Source: Ampullaceana balthica (Eukaryota; Mollusca; Gastropoda; Lymnaeidae). Taken from it: DNA of 64,000 nt. This document shows, in pieces, positions 44,479 to 55,080 of this stretch. The notes below the pieces were generated by a model. The model was not told the origin of the DNA and did no database searches. It saw only the letters and a program-made list of their open reading frames with translations. Positions within the stretch are counted from its first letter, which is position 1, and the number at the start of each line of letters is the position of its first letter. The position numbers and the translations under genes were made by a program. The DNA lies in contig CALYLW010000019.1 of NCBI GenBank assembly GCA_944989445.1, positions 2,825,148-2,889,147 on the forward strand, given 5' to 3'.

Positions 44479-45328
44479 CTAGACGCCCCGTGGCATAGCA
44501 TACGCCACAGACTTGCTCATGGAGAGTGCAAAGAAAGTGGAGAAAGAACGGACACAAACTACAGCACGAAGAAATCAAAACAACGCGAGTGAACGTCGGT
44601 GTGGGGGGGGGGACTGCCAACTCATTATTGGTTTCCAGACATTTGCAGGCGAAATTCGGTACACCCTATACTTCTATGAAGTAGCTGTAAAACGATAATC
44701 GCTTTAAAATCGGAGTTACATAATCGATAATCGGTTTTCCAAAACCACGCAATTAACAACCCTAAATATGACTAACCCTCGCTAGGATCGGCCAAACAAA
44801 GTTTATGTTTAAGGGATGGTAGTAATAAATGGGAGGCGGGTAACAACAACCTAAGTGTGCATGTCTTCACGTTTACTCGGTATTTTTTATTTACTTGGTG
44901 CTGCTTTTTGTGTCTGTACTCTCAAACCCACTTCCCCCCCCCCAACCGTTCTTTGCACTGTCCATGATGAGCCAGTCTTCTGCGTATGCTATGCAATAAA
45001 GAGGTAAAAGAGCGGGCACAAACAGACATTTATAAAAAAAAATAATTTTAAAACCCAATATATTCGCCGGGGCTTGAACCGAGGACCTTCCTCGCACGAG
45101 GCGGACGTGTTAACCAGTACATTACGAATCTCACGTTTTCTGTGAAGGAACAACGCAACTAAAACGCAAGGGCCATTGTTGGTGACCCCTCCACTACCTT
45201 CGCTTGTCAACCTTTAACTGTGTTTAGTTGACCCGAGCGAGGGTCATTCGTCACGCTCTGTTGCACATGTAGCTTCTTGTTGCCTCGCAGGGTCCGACCA
45301 CGAAGAGAATTATATACATGTATATAGA
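44479..45328 (-). mobile_element. 850-bp non-autonomous Helitron in the minisatellite
   Basis: On the minus strand it starts TCTATATACATGTATATAAT and ends with a hairpin (GTGGCGTATGCTATGCCAC), GGGGCGT and CTAG. The minisatellite reads ATATCATA before it and TAGAGTAGG after it, which rejoins exactly to the array sequence. Insertion was thus between A and T without target duplication, the Helitron signature. It contains a tRNA-like segment (45065-45135). Confidence 0.92.
45065..45135 (-). repeat. tRNA-like segment (tRNA pseudogene or SINE head)
   Basis: On the minus strand it reads TACTGGTTAACACGTCCGCC, TCGTGCGAGGAAGG and TCGGTTCAAGCCCCGG. GGTTCAAGCCC fits the B-box consensus; CCTC-GTGC-GAGG could be an anticodon-like stem. 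A proper acceptor stem is not evident, so a functional tRNA is unlikely. Confidence 0.4.
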
Positions 45329-45641
45329 TAGAGTAGGACTGTGATAAACTATTATATGAGAAATATATCATATAGAGTAGGACTGTGATAAACTATTATA
45401 TGAGAAATTTATCATATAGAGTAGGACTGCGATAAACTATTATATGAGAAATATATCATATAGAGTAGGACTGTGATAAACTATTATATGAGAAATATAT
45501 CATATAGAGTAGGACTGTGATAAACTATTATATGAGAAATATATCATATAGAGTAGGACTGTGATAAACTATTATATGAGAAATATATCATATAGAGTAG
45601 GACTGTGATAAACTATTATATGAGAAATATATCACATAGAG

Positions 45642-45830
45642 TAGTGCTTCTCAAAGTGGTGGTCCGCGGACCGGTGCCGGTCCGTGGGCCATCCGATGCC
45701 GGTCCGCAGAAGTTACAAAGAAATGACATTTTCGCTACCACGTCAGTACAGGGAAAATAGTTCACAGGTCCCTGGTGCAATGGAAAAAATTCCTGCCGGT
45801 CCGCAGTGCAAACAAGTTTGAGAAGCACTG
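45642..45830 (-). mobile_element. hAT MITE, CAGTGCTTCTCAAA family, member 5
   Basis: The ends are TAGTGCTTCTCAAAG (first base mutated) and TTTGAGAAGCACTG. The 8-bp flanks ACATAGAG and ATATAGAG match at 7 of 8 and derive from the minisatellite unit. Unlike its siblings it carries a short diverged internal stretch (ACAAAGAAATGACATTTTCG). Confidence 0.88.
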
Positions 45831-47198
45831 ATATAGAGGAGGACTGCAATAAACTATTAAATGAGAAATATATCATATAGAGTAGGACTGCGATAAACTA
45901 TTATATGAGAAACATGTCATATAGAGTAGGACTGTGATAAATTATTATATGAGAAATATATCATAGAGTAGGACTGCGATAAACTATTATATGAGAAATA
46001 TGTCATATAGAGTAGGACAGTGATAAACTATTATATGAGAAATATGTCATATAGAGTAGGACTGCGATAAACTATTATATGAGAAATATGTCATATAGAG
46101 TAGGACAGTGATAAACTATTATATGAGAAATATGTCATATAGAGTAGGACAGTGATAAACTATTATATGAGAAATATGTCATATAGAGTAGGACAGTGAT
46201 AAACTATTATATGAGAAATATGTCATATAGAGTAGGACAGTGATAAACTATTATATGAGAAATATGTCATATAGAGTAGGACAGTGATAAACTATTATAT
46301 GAGAAATATGTCATATAGAGTAGAAAAAGATACACAAACAAATTCCAAAAAATAAAGTTTTATTAATTGACTAAAACAATTTTATTACTCAATCAATAAA
46401 GCTTTAATGTATTGTTTTAATTATACAATTTGTATGTTTATCTTGAGTAAACTATTATATGTATTTTTAGATGTCTGCAGTAATTGTTTGAAATGGTGAA
46501 ACCGGAAACGTTCGTTTTTGGAAGCCAGCTTTTTTTTAAATTTTTTTTTAAATTTGAAATAATGTTGGGAAAAAAAACGTCATCTGTAACTAAAACAATA
46601 TTAATTTAATTTCAATAATAAATGTCAGTGTAAACGAGGATTTCAAATAATCCGGTATTCTTTATCTTACTAGAGTAAAAACCTTTATCTACTGAAGAAT
46701 CTTTAACATTGTGAAAAAAACTAATAATTAAATAATACGACGATAAATTTATCATAAAGACGTACTAAAATTCATGTCTAATCTTTAAATCCTTGTAAGA
46801 AATGATCGCTAGGAAAGCCACATCGTACCTGTAACAGCAGTCGTAATGCATGAATTCACGTGCTTAACTTTATATAGGTCGAATCCAGCGCTGATCTCTG
46901 CTGACAGGATACAAACACACACCCCACCTTCTCCCCTCTCTCACCACCCCTATGACTTAGGCCCACTCACTCTTAAGGGTGCTTTTGTCAATAATATTTA
47001 CAGCAGTTATTATCACAATGGCCCAAACCGCAATTTCAAGAACCTTTCAGATCTGATTCTCTCTTGCATAAATAAACAAAAGCCTCGTTTTGAGCCTCGT
47101 TTTGAATCATTCAACAAAAAAAAAGGTGGAGGCGGTAGGGGAGACGGGCGAAGAAAGTATTTGGACTTACCTACACCCCCGCTACAGGAATCTCTTTG

Positions 47199-47203
47199 AT
47201 TGG
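47199..47203 (+). promoter_or_regulatory. Inverted CCAAT box (ATTGG) upstream of copy 5
   Basis: ATTGG in TTTGATTGGTCAATCCGA, homologous to 32742-32746 in unit A and 142 bp before the start codon. Inferred only. Confidence 0.35.
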
Positions 47204-47340
47204 TCAATCCGAAATGCGTGGGAACTAAGGACGGTGTTTAAAAAGTCTTGTAAAGAAGGTTTTCAAGAGCCTAAAAATTTTGGATAACGGACTTTGTTGA
47301 ATTTTTTACTTGTCTACATTAGCTGAAATAAACTTCAACG

Positions 47341-50167
47341 ATGGCCTTAGAACTGGACATGGTCAACAGGGACCCCAACGGACTCAATGGCCACGTCAAG
47401 GTAAATGTTTGCTGGACTTGACAGTCAAACTCTTAGATTGGTATAAAAGAAATGTATTTGGATTAAAAAGTCATACTGGACGTTTGAACTGAACGAATGA
47501 TGTTAATTCATTTTTAAACGGTATTTTCTGGAATTTTGTTTAATAGTTTGAATGTACTACAGGCGCATTTTATTATTCATACTGCCACGAAAATATATTT
47601 GCATTTATATGGAAGACTAACAAATGTATGTTCATATTGTTTGGTTCCATAATACGTTCGTTGTCTCTAAGTTCTTGAACAGAAATTTGGGTAGGGTTCA
47701 TTAAAAACAAAGACACACACAAAACAACTTATAAATAATGTATTTATAAAATCAAATTTATACTTGATTCTGAACATCGTATTATTTTTACATAACAGAA
47801 CCATTACATGCAACCACAAATGATAAGTCAATGCAAATGATTTTCAGTGACTGATTTTGGTCTTTTCTCTTTGAATGGTTGACATACCCCCGCTCATAGA
47901 TAGAGGAGACGATTAATTTTAGTTTATTCTGCTACCAAAAGTTGTTGACCGTAACTTCCAGAGTAGACAGAGACAGAACATAGTGGATTAGCGGAGAACG
48001 TGTGCCAAAAGGTTTCGGATTTAATCTCATTGACTTTTGGGCGAACCCGAAGTAAATTTATATACAACTATTCGTTTTAATACGCTAAAATTAAATAATT
48101 TACATTAAGCATATTCTAGGAACAGAACATTTCATATTTAAATAAAAGTAACAATAATATAGGTCCAAAAAATATTTTCTTTCAAAGATAGAAACTTTCA
48201 AGGGAGGAAAACAGTAATATATGAGTGGATATAAATAATAACTTTGAAGAAGAAAAAAGCTATGAATTATAAATAAATTTGTACTTATGTATAATAATAA
48301 GTAATTAATGTTCACTAATGACTTTTAAACTTTATTTGAATGCATCTTTGCTCTATTATACCAACGCATTGGTTATACCAACGCATTAATTATACCAACG
48401 CATTAATTATACCAACGCATTAATTATACCAAAGGCATTAATTATACCAACGCATTAATTATACCAACGCATTAATTTTACCAACCCAACGTAGTAATTA
48501 TACCAACGCATTAATTATACCAACACATTAATTAATATTTAATTGAGCTAAAATACTTTTAATAATGGTATTAATAAGAATTTTCTCAGTTACTTTTAAC
48601 TAAGATTGATGTTTACCTGGAACTACGTCAAAATATAGGTACATACAAATAAATGCGCGTTTGCTTGTTTTCAATAAATACTGGGTAAGGGGTGTATTAA
48701 GAAATTTTCAATTAAAAATGTGGACACTATTTAATGTGCGCTGTGTTTTTTAAAAAAATGTAATCAAAATAGTATGACCACCTGAAGTTGTCATTCTATT
48801 TCTCTCATTTATAAAAATCGTATTGCATTTCCAAAGTCCAGACTTTCTGTAGACGAACCGAGTTTTGTGTCAAGTTAAATAATGACATCTTATTTCTGCT
48901 CTATTTGGCAAAGTCAACTGTCAACTCCATCGTTTCTCTTTATGAACGTTTTAAAGGGTATTGTAACGTCAATAAAATGTATAGTCTTTTTTTAAAGCTT
49001 AGCTGCCGGGCTTTGAATTGTTCGTCAAAATTGATGGTGCATCAGATGCCCATCAAATCACAAAAGATAACATTTCAAAACTACTTGACCCAAAATACCA
49101 ATACACATTTTAATAATTAATTTAAGAACTTATGATATCTTTTGTGAACTGCACGCCGAGTGATTGGTGATATTTGTTCATCTTTTTAAAAATGGCCTTC
49201 GAAAAGAAGGAGACATTTAAACAAAAACCCCGCTTTGAGGCGGTCCTAACCATAGAGACTCGTGTGCTTTGCCGTGGTGGCGCCGAAGAGGTAGCGAGTC
49301 GAAGTAGGGAAAATTCCACCCGTCCTTGTGAGGTCATTAAAGTGGGAGGCATTTTCGACCTTGTGTCTTGGATGCCCAGGCGGCCGTTTAAGAAGTGACC
49401 GTTCCGGGTGGGGGTGGGGCGTTTTTTTCTTCTTCAGCTATTAGGTCCCTTAGGGGGGCAAGAGAGCAGAGGGGTGTTTCCGGGAAGACCCATGAAGAGC
49501 ACTAGGCTTGGGGCTGCTGAGTTTCTTCCACATGTAGGATCAACAAAAACCAAATGCGAACTTAACAGAACATTTCAAGGAGTTAAGATTTAAAAAAAAT
49601 ATATTTGTAAAATCAATACTTCTCATAATAGTTTGTGTATAATGGACAATGGAACTATTCCCGGTGTGAAAGTATTTTAAGGCATGTAAAGTTGATTTGA
49701 TATACACAGCTGTGCATGTCAATTCAAACATGAAAATGAAAATAATATTTTAAAAATAATGATTTTATACTAACAACCAACAACAAAGATAAATAACTTT
49801 CAGAAAAAATAATTTATTTTATTTTTAGGTCCGGTTTGAAGAAGTCCTCGGTGAGCCGGACGGCGCCCACTCCATCGACTGTGTCTGGAACTGTGCCTAC
49901 AAATGTTTCAACGGTTGCAAAGGTTGCTGCTACAAGACCTTGACCGTGATCTGTGGCATCCCCATGGCCTTGTGCTGGGGTTGCGAGTTCGCCTGCATCA
50001 CCTTCTTGCACGTGTGGTACGTGACCCCATGCATGAGGGCCTACATGATCAACGTCGAATGTCTACAGAAGCTCTACGGCACCAGTCTGCAATGTTACCT
50101 CCAGCCGTTGTGTGAGGCTTTCAGCTACTGCCTCAGTAACATTAAAATAACCAAGATGTCTGGATGA
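47341..50167 (+). CDS. CAV: Caveolin, copy 5 of tandem array (two coding exons, diverging)
   Basis: Exon 1 is 47341-47400 (MALELDMVNRDPNGLNGHVK) with a weaker GTAAAT donor. Exon 2 is 49829-50167 after a TTATTTTTAG acceptor, ending in TGA. The phase-0 intron is 2,428 bp. The 132-aa frame is open, but it has changes at otherwise constant sites: Leu22 to Arg just before the signature, signature FEEVLGEP (Ala28 to Gly), Asp17 to Gly, Cys96-Gly97 to Val-Glu, Phe102 to Leu and Cys106 to Ser. It has 15 cysteines, including a new Cys76 in the hairpin. The Cys133 and Cys143 equivalents are kept; the Cys156 equivalent is Leu. It is the duplicate of copy 4. The pattern suggests relaxed constraint or new specialisation; early pseudogene decay is possible although no stop has arisen. 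Confidence 0.85.
48353..48535. repeat. 17-bp minisatellite in the copy-5 intron
   Basis: Units of TTATACCAACGCATTAA, some irregular (CCAAAGGCATT, CCAACCCAACGTAG). Homologous to 34067-34222. Confidence 0.87.
49195..49545 (+). repeat. GC-rich dispersed repeat, copy in caveolin 5 intron
   Basis: Homologous to 35083-35390, with slightly more sequence kept (GGATGCCCAGGCGGCCG). See the inverted longer copy at 52690-53400. Confidence 0.75.
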
Positions 50168-51349
50168 TGACTTAAGAAAACAGTTATCACGTAATACGAG
50201 CCGTGCAAACTTTAACTGAACTTCCACCCCGGAGATCAGATACGTTTTTACCTACAATATATTTAACATCCAAATTTATTAATGAAAAAATCAGACAAGA
50301 ATAAATCACAACAGTGGTGCAATAGAACCAGTCGTTTGATAAGCGAAGAAAATATTTGCTTTTTAAATGAAGTTTAAAACTTTAAAAAAATAATCTATCA
50401 TATAAGTTGAATCTACGAAATCAAACTGAGAAGAAATGGATAGTTTAACAAAGACCGGCCTATTTAGATACAGGGGAACAGGAATATTTTGCTAATTGTC
50501 TTTGATAAGTATTTTCAAATACAGAAAATAAGCTGTTGACATGTTGATCATATACATTTGTATTACAATCTTCTGTGATAGTGTGGCTTATTTTTACCAC
50601 TTGTACTTAAAATATCAAAAATACAAAGTCAATAAATTATTTATTTTTACATTCAAAGAATTGATTTTACTGATTTGATAGTGTGTGTGGATTTATGTAT
50701 TGATATTTTTAAAATGAATTATTAAAATATATTTGTTCTAAGAGCCATCACATTGATGTTTTACCCAAAATTTGGACTTTTGAGCCAAACAATTTGACTC
50801 GATATAACATTTTGAAAAATTAATTTTAGGTATGAATGTTTTATTTATGAGCAAATTCAATAAATCTTTAAAAAAAAAGTATGAATTTACACATTTTTTA
50901 AAAGAGTTTTTAGAATTTGTTGTTAGATTTGGACATGTACATTGTCTTTCTGGTGGTAATGAAACATCTATCTGAAGCCCTTAGACTAGACACTGACCAA
51001 TGAATAGCCACAAGGTATTCTGAGATTGTTTGTTGCTCTTGTGTTTTTTTTTAAATCCTGCCATCAATTCAATATAAAGGTGTCAGTCTGCATAAAACCA
51101 ACACTGCGATTTTATATGACCTTCAATTCATCTAATGCAATGAGAGCGGCATGATATTTTTAAATAAATCGAAACTATGGTTTCTTATGCAACATCTACA
51201 ATAATAACAACAACAAGAAAATTATTGTTTAAATCAGCGCTCCTCAGCCTGGTCTACACGACCCACACAGGAGGCCACTTAACATTTCTCGAGAGCCGCA
51301 AAAACGTCGAATAAAGAATTGGGGATTGGGATGTTTTAAAAAAATTTGA

Positions 51350-51476
51350 ACAAGAGACAGACAGACAGGCAGGCAGACAGACAGACAGATAGACAGACAG
51401 GCAGGCAGACAGACAGACAGACAGGCAAGCAGACAGGCATACAGACAGACAGATAGACAGGCAGAAAGACAGGCAT

Positions 51477-51511
<35 letters not shown>

Positions 51512-51553
51512 TACAGACAGGCAGACATACAGACAGACAGACAGACAGGCAGA
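51350..51553. repeat. CAGA/CAGG microsatellite at the end of unit B
   Basis: CAGACAGACAGGCAGG-type repeat about 200 bp long. Cysteine/leucine-rich frames across it are artefacts. Confidence 0.92.
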
Positions 51554-51814
51554 AGTTATTGAAAAACGTGTCCAGATTTCAAGGTCAGCAATTCAAACGA
51601 CATGTCAAACTCGTACCTGGCAACTGCCCTACCCCTCTCATCGACCCTACTGGGCACATCCCACCCCATTGAGTGCATAGTGACAAGGTCAACAGTTAAC
51701 TACCACCATTTATACGTACACTCAAGTAAAGCCATATGAATAGATGCTATGGGAGGACAACTGCGACATGGTATTACTAGAGAAAACACGCTGAAATTAA
51801 TCTCAACTTCTAGG

Positions 51815-51930
51815 CACAAACACACACACATACATACACACACACATACATACACACACATACATACACACACACATATACATACATACACACATACATA
51901 CATACACACACATACACACGCACTGCATTC
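51815..51930. repeat. CACA/CATA microsatellite
   Basis: Mixed ACACAC and ATACAT repeats. Frames across it are artefacts. Confidence 0.9.
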
Positions 51931-52071
51931 AATAAATAATAAGTTGGGGTGTGTTGTGAAGTTATTTACCTTGGGTTCCTATGGACGGGGCTTATAGAGA
52001 TTTATAACTCATCTAATATGATTTTATTCTTAACCTTAAAAACATGTGTTGCACAATAAATCCTCCCCTAT

Positions 52072-52246
52072 ACACAGTCTTTCCTGGTGGATCTCATACA
52101 CAGTCTTTCCTGGCGGATCTCATACACAGTTTTCCTGGCGGATCTCATACACTGTCTTTCCTGGTGGATCTCATACACAGTCTTTCCTGGTGGATCTCAT
52201 ACACAGTCTTTCCTGGCGGATCTCATACACAGGCTTTCCTGGCGGA
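52072..52246. repeat. 26-bp minisatellite
   Basis: The unit is TCTCATACACAGTCTTTCCT plus GGCGGA or GGTGGA, about seven copies. The period is not a multiple of three, and all three forward frames happen to be open. Confidence 0.88.
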
Positions 52247-52689
52247 TCTATTTTAAAATAATTCCTCCGATATTTTCCTACAGATTAAAATAAATTCTCC
52301 CATACCCTGTAAAATAATGCCCCCCCCCCAAAAAAAAATAGTAAATCCGCCCCCAGTCCCACTTTCAATACAACAGAACATATCCACTAAAAACACAATA
52401 ATGGTAACAGTCACACATGCTTATTTCAATATTGTTTATGGTAGGGGCGTATAGCTAGAGCAGGGGTCGGGAAACGATGGCTCGCGAGCCAGATGTGTCT
52501 ATTGATGGTTGCATCTGGCCCTTAGACAAATATTCGTTTATTTTTTTTATTTTTTAAAAAGTTTATTCAGACTCATTTGATCTACATATGTATTGCATAT
52601 TTTAAAAAAACAGCATAACAATATAAAAAAAATTCAGAGATATAATTATAGTAATTTTAGTGTTTACACAAAAGGCACACATTTACTTA

Positions 52690-53400
52690 ATGACCTACAT
52701 GTGGAAGAAAATCAGAAGCCCCGAGCCTAGTACTCTTCATGGGTTTTCCTGGAAGACCCTCCCAGCTATCTGGCCCCCTCCCCCAAGGGGACGTAACAGC
52801 TGGGAAAAACCCCCGGAGCGGTCGCTTCTGAAGCGGCCACCTGGGCATCCAGGACAGAAAGTCGAAGATGCCTCCCACTAAGTTTGACCTCACAAGGAGG
52901 GGTGGAATTCCTTACTACAATCGGCTACCACTTTGGCGCCACCCCGGCGAAGCATAAGGGTCTCCATGGTTAGGACCGCCGCAGTGCGGGGGATCAGCAC
53001 AGACCTAATTAGGGTGCAACCCCCACTGGAAGGTTTCCTCAGAGCTGGCGCCCACTGCGTTCTTCGCGGTACCTTTTGTTAATCCGTACTGGCGCTGCTG
53101 GCCCTAAACCGGCACCGCTCAATAGCGTTGCTAGTAAATTGAGGAGGACGAAACGGTCACTTCGGATTTACCCGACCCTCAACGGGTACTTTGGTTTTCA
53201 TCATCGACAATGCATTTAAGATGCTTTGTCTAAGATCCGTACAGCGACTGTAATCTTATGTGACTAGCGCTTAACACCTAACATATCGGGCATTGCCTCC
53301 CTGGAGTTGTCGGTTTCGGGTCGCCGAGTCGCGGTCAAGTCCGTGCCCCACGACCCTACTCGTCCGTCGAGCCCCGTAGATTCCACCCTCTCTCGACGGC
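52690..53400 (-). repeat. GC-rich dispersed repeat, longest copy
   Basis: Inverted relative to the intronic copies at 35083 and 49195 and extended by about 400 bp (for example GGTAAATCCGAAGTGACCG and GACGGACGAGTAGGGTCG on the minus strand). Not alignable to any class I recognise; no long frame is supported. Confidence 0.6.
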
Positions 53401-53436
53401 ACACATTTTCTTGAATTTTTAGTTTTAAACATTGTT

Positions 53437-54130
53437 TATGGCTCTCACAGAATTACTTTTCTAAATATGTGGTGTTTTATGGCTCTCACAGAATTACTTT
53501 TCTAAATATGTGGTGTTTATGGCTCTCACAGAATTACTTTTCTAAATATGTGGTGTTTATGGCTCTCACAGAATTACTTTTCTAAATATGTGGTGTTTAT
53601 GGCTCTCACAGAATTACTTTTCTAAATATGTGGTGTTTATGGCTCTCACAGAATTACTTTTCTAAATATGTGGTGTTTATGGCTCTCACAGAATTACTTT
53701 TCTAAATATGTGGTGTTTATGGCTCTCACAGAATTACTTTTCTAAATATGTGGTGTTTATGGTTCTCACAGAATTACTTTTCTAAATATGTGGTGTTTAT
53801 GGCTCTCACAGAATTACTTTTCTAAATATGTGGTGTTTATGGCTCTCACAGAATTACTTTTCTAAATATGTGGTGTTTATGGCTCTCACAGAATTACTTT
53901 TCTAAATATGTGGTGTTTATGGCTCTCACAGAATTACTTTTCTAAATATGTGGTGTTTATGGCTCTCACAGAATTACTTTTCTAAATATGTGGTGTTTAT
54001 GGCTCTCACAGAATTACTTTTCTAAATATGTGGTGTTTATGGCTCTCACAGAATTACTTTTCTAAATATGTGGTGTTTATGGCTCTCACAGAATTACTTT
54101 TCTAAATATGTGGTGTTTATGGCTCTCTCA
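53437..54130. repeat. 40-bp minisatellite, about 17 near-identical units
   Basis: The unit is GGCTCTCACAGAATTACTTT plus TCTAAATATGTGGTGTTTAT. Only two single-base differences are seen across the array (one extra T near 53471 and GGTTCTC at 53761). The unit is derived from the subterminal sequence of the host hAT. Confidence 0.95.
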
Positions 54131-54161
54131 GACAAAAAGTTTCCCGACCCCTGAGCTAGAG

Positions 54162-55072
54162 ACATAAGAGGAGGGTGAGGACTGAGGACTATACCGTTTG
54201 AAACCATCTCAGGGGCGTGACAAATGTTTTAAAAAACTGCATATTAATTTCACCCAAAATTGAAATGCATCATTGTGTTTTGTTTCTCATCACTTGTGTA
54301 CAAAGAAAACAGTTTGGTGTATAAAGGTAGACATTAAAATTATTTTTATTTAAATTTAAGGAGAAGCAAAACAAAACAAAAACAAAAAAAAATTTAAAAT
54401 TTTTAAAATGATAAATATTTCAAAAGCATTGCCAAAGGGGCAAATGCCACAGGTGGCAATTAGTTAGGGGCCGCAAATTCCTCGTCGTTAATTAGCTTCT
54501 ATAAATGAACATTTTAAAAGAAAGTGGAGCTTTATCAAATTAAAAATTAAAACCTAATAAAGCTTAATAAAAGAAATCAAGGAACAATCCTAAAATATTT
54601 GAATTCTTCTACTGCCAAAACTTAAAGCTCCATATTGGATACAACTTCTTTTAATGCTGTAACTGTTTGAAAAAGCAAGCGGCTGAAGATGAGAACGTGA
54701 CTCTTACCTGGTGGTAACTTTAATTGATTATTCAAATTTGTCAGCCACTCCTGTTTTAGAAGCAAAAATTACTGTACCCTATTAATTTCAAACATGAGCC
54801 AATCGAATTCCCCGGGTGGCGTTTTATTAAAGCGGCAAATCCCTCGTTGTGAATTAGCTTCTAAAAATGAAAAACTCAATAATTAAACTTTAATAAAAGA
54901 AAAGATTGGCCAAAGTAAAAAGTAATAAAAGTAATGAATGAAATATCTAAAATCTAAATATATGTGAACTTTTTTAAGGCCAAAATTTCAAACTCCATAT
55001 TGGCTACGTGGTAACAGAGAGGAAATTACTGGTTTAAAAATGAGCAATATACTAGAACTGATGAGTCCAGAA
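54162..55072. other. Intergenic, no feature seen
   Basis: AT-rich sequence. A segment near 54460-54520 (GCCGCAAATTCCTCGTCGTT, AATTAGCTTCTA) resembles one near 54830-54870 (GCGGCAAATCCCTCGTTGTG, AATTAGCTTCTA), suggesting an old local duplication of about 370 bp spacing. No gene. Confidence 0.4.
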
Positions 55073-55080
55073 ACCAAGTC

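Larger units (their letters stand above)
43905..46322. repeat. Large 44-bp minisatellite of unit B, interrupted twice
   Basis: Units of AAACTATTATATGAGAAATA plus TATCATATAGAGTAGGACTG plus CGAT run 43905-44478, 45329-45641 and 45831-46322, some 30 units in all. Local variants cluster (ACTGTGAT at 45330-45620; GGACAGTGAT with ATGTCATA at 46000-46320), which implies patchwise amplification. A Helitron and a hAT MITE interrupt it. Confidence 0.93.
37501..51557 (+). repeat. Segmental duplication unit B (contains caveolin copy 5)
   Basis: Same order as unit A but twice as long because of insertions: a Gypsy-like LTR element with nested Helitron (38104-43803), expansion of the 44-bp minisatellite (43905-46322), an 850-bp Helitron (44479-45328) and a hAT MITE (45642-45830). 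Both inner flanks of the LTR element continue unit A sequence (TTTTGTCTCCTCCTGG in A). Confidence 0.9.
52461..54153 (+). mobile_element. hAT element CAGGGGTCGGGAAAC, hosting a repeat and a minisatellite
   Basis: The termini CAGGGGTCGGGAAACG and TTTCCCGACCCCTG are flanked by a perfect 8-bp duplication AGCTAGAG (52453-52460 and 54154-54161). The left part has ATCTGGCCC, typical of widespread animal hAT MITEs of this terminus. A GC-rich repeat (52690-53400) is nested inside, and its right subterminal block is amplified as a 40-bp minisatellite. No transposase is present. Confidence 0.92.

Noticed and set aside
45065..45135. Functional tRNA gene
   Set aside because: B-box-like sequence is present but no complete acceptor stem; its position inside a non-autonomous Helitron favours a SINE head or pseudogene.
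51244..51909. Cysteine- and histidine-rich frames
   Set aside because: They are read from CAGA and CACA/CATA microsatellites.
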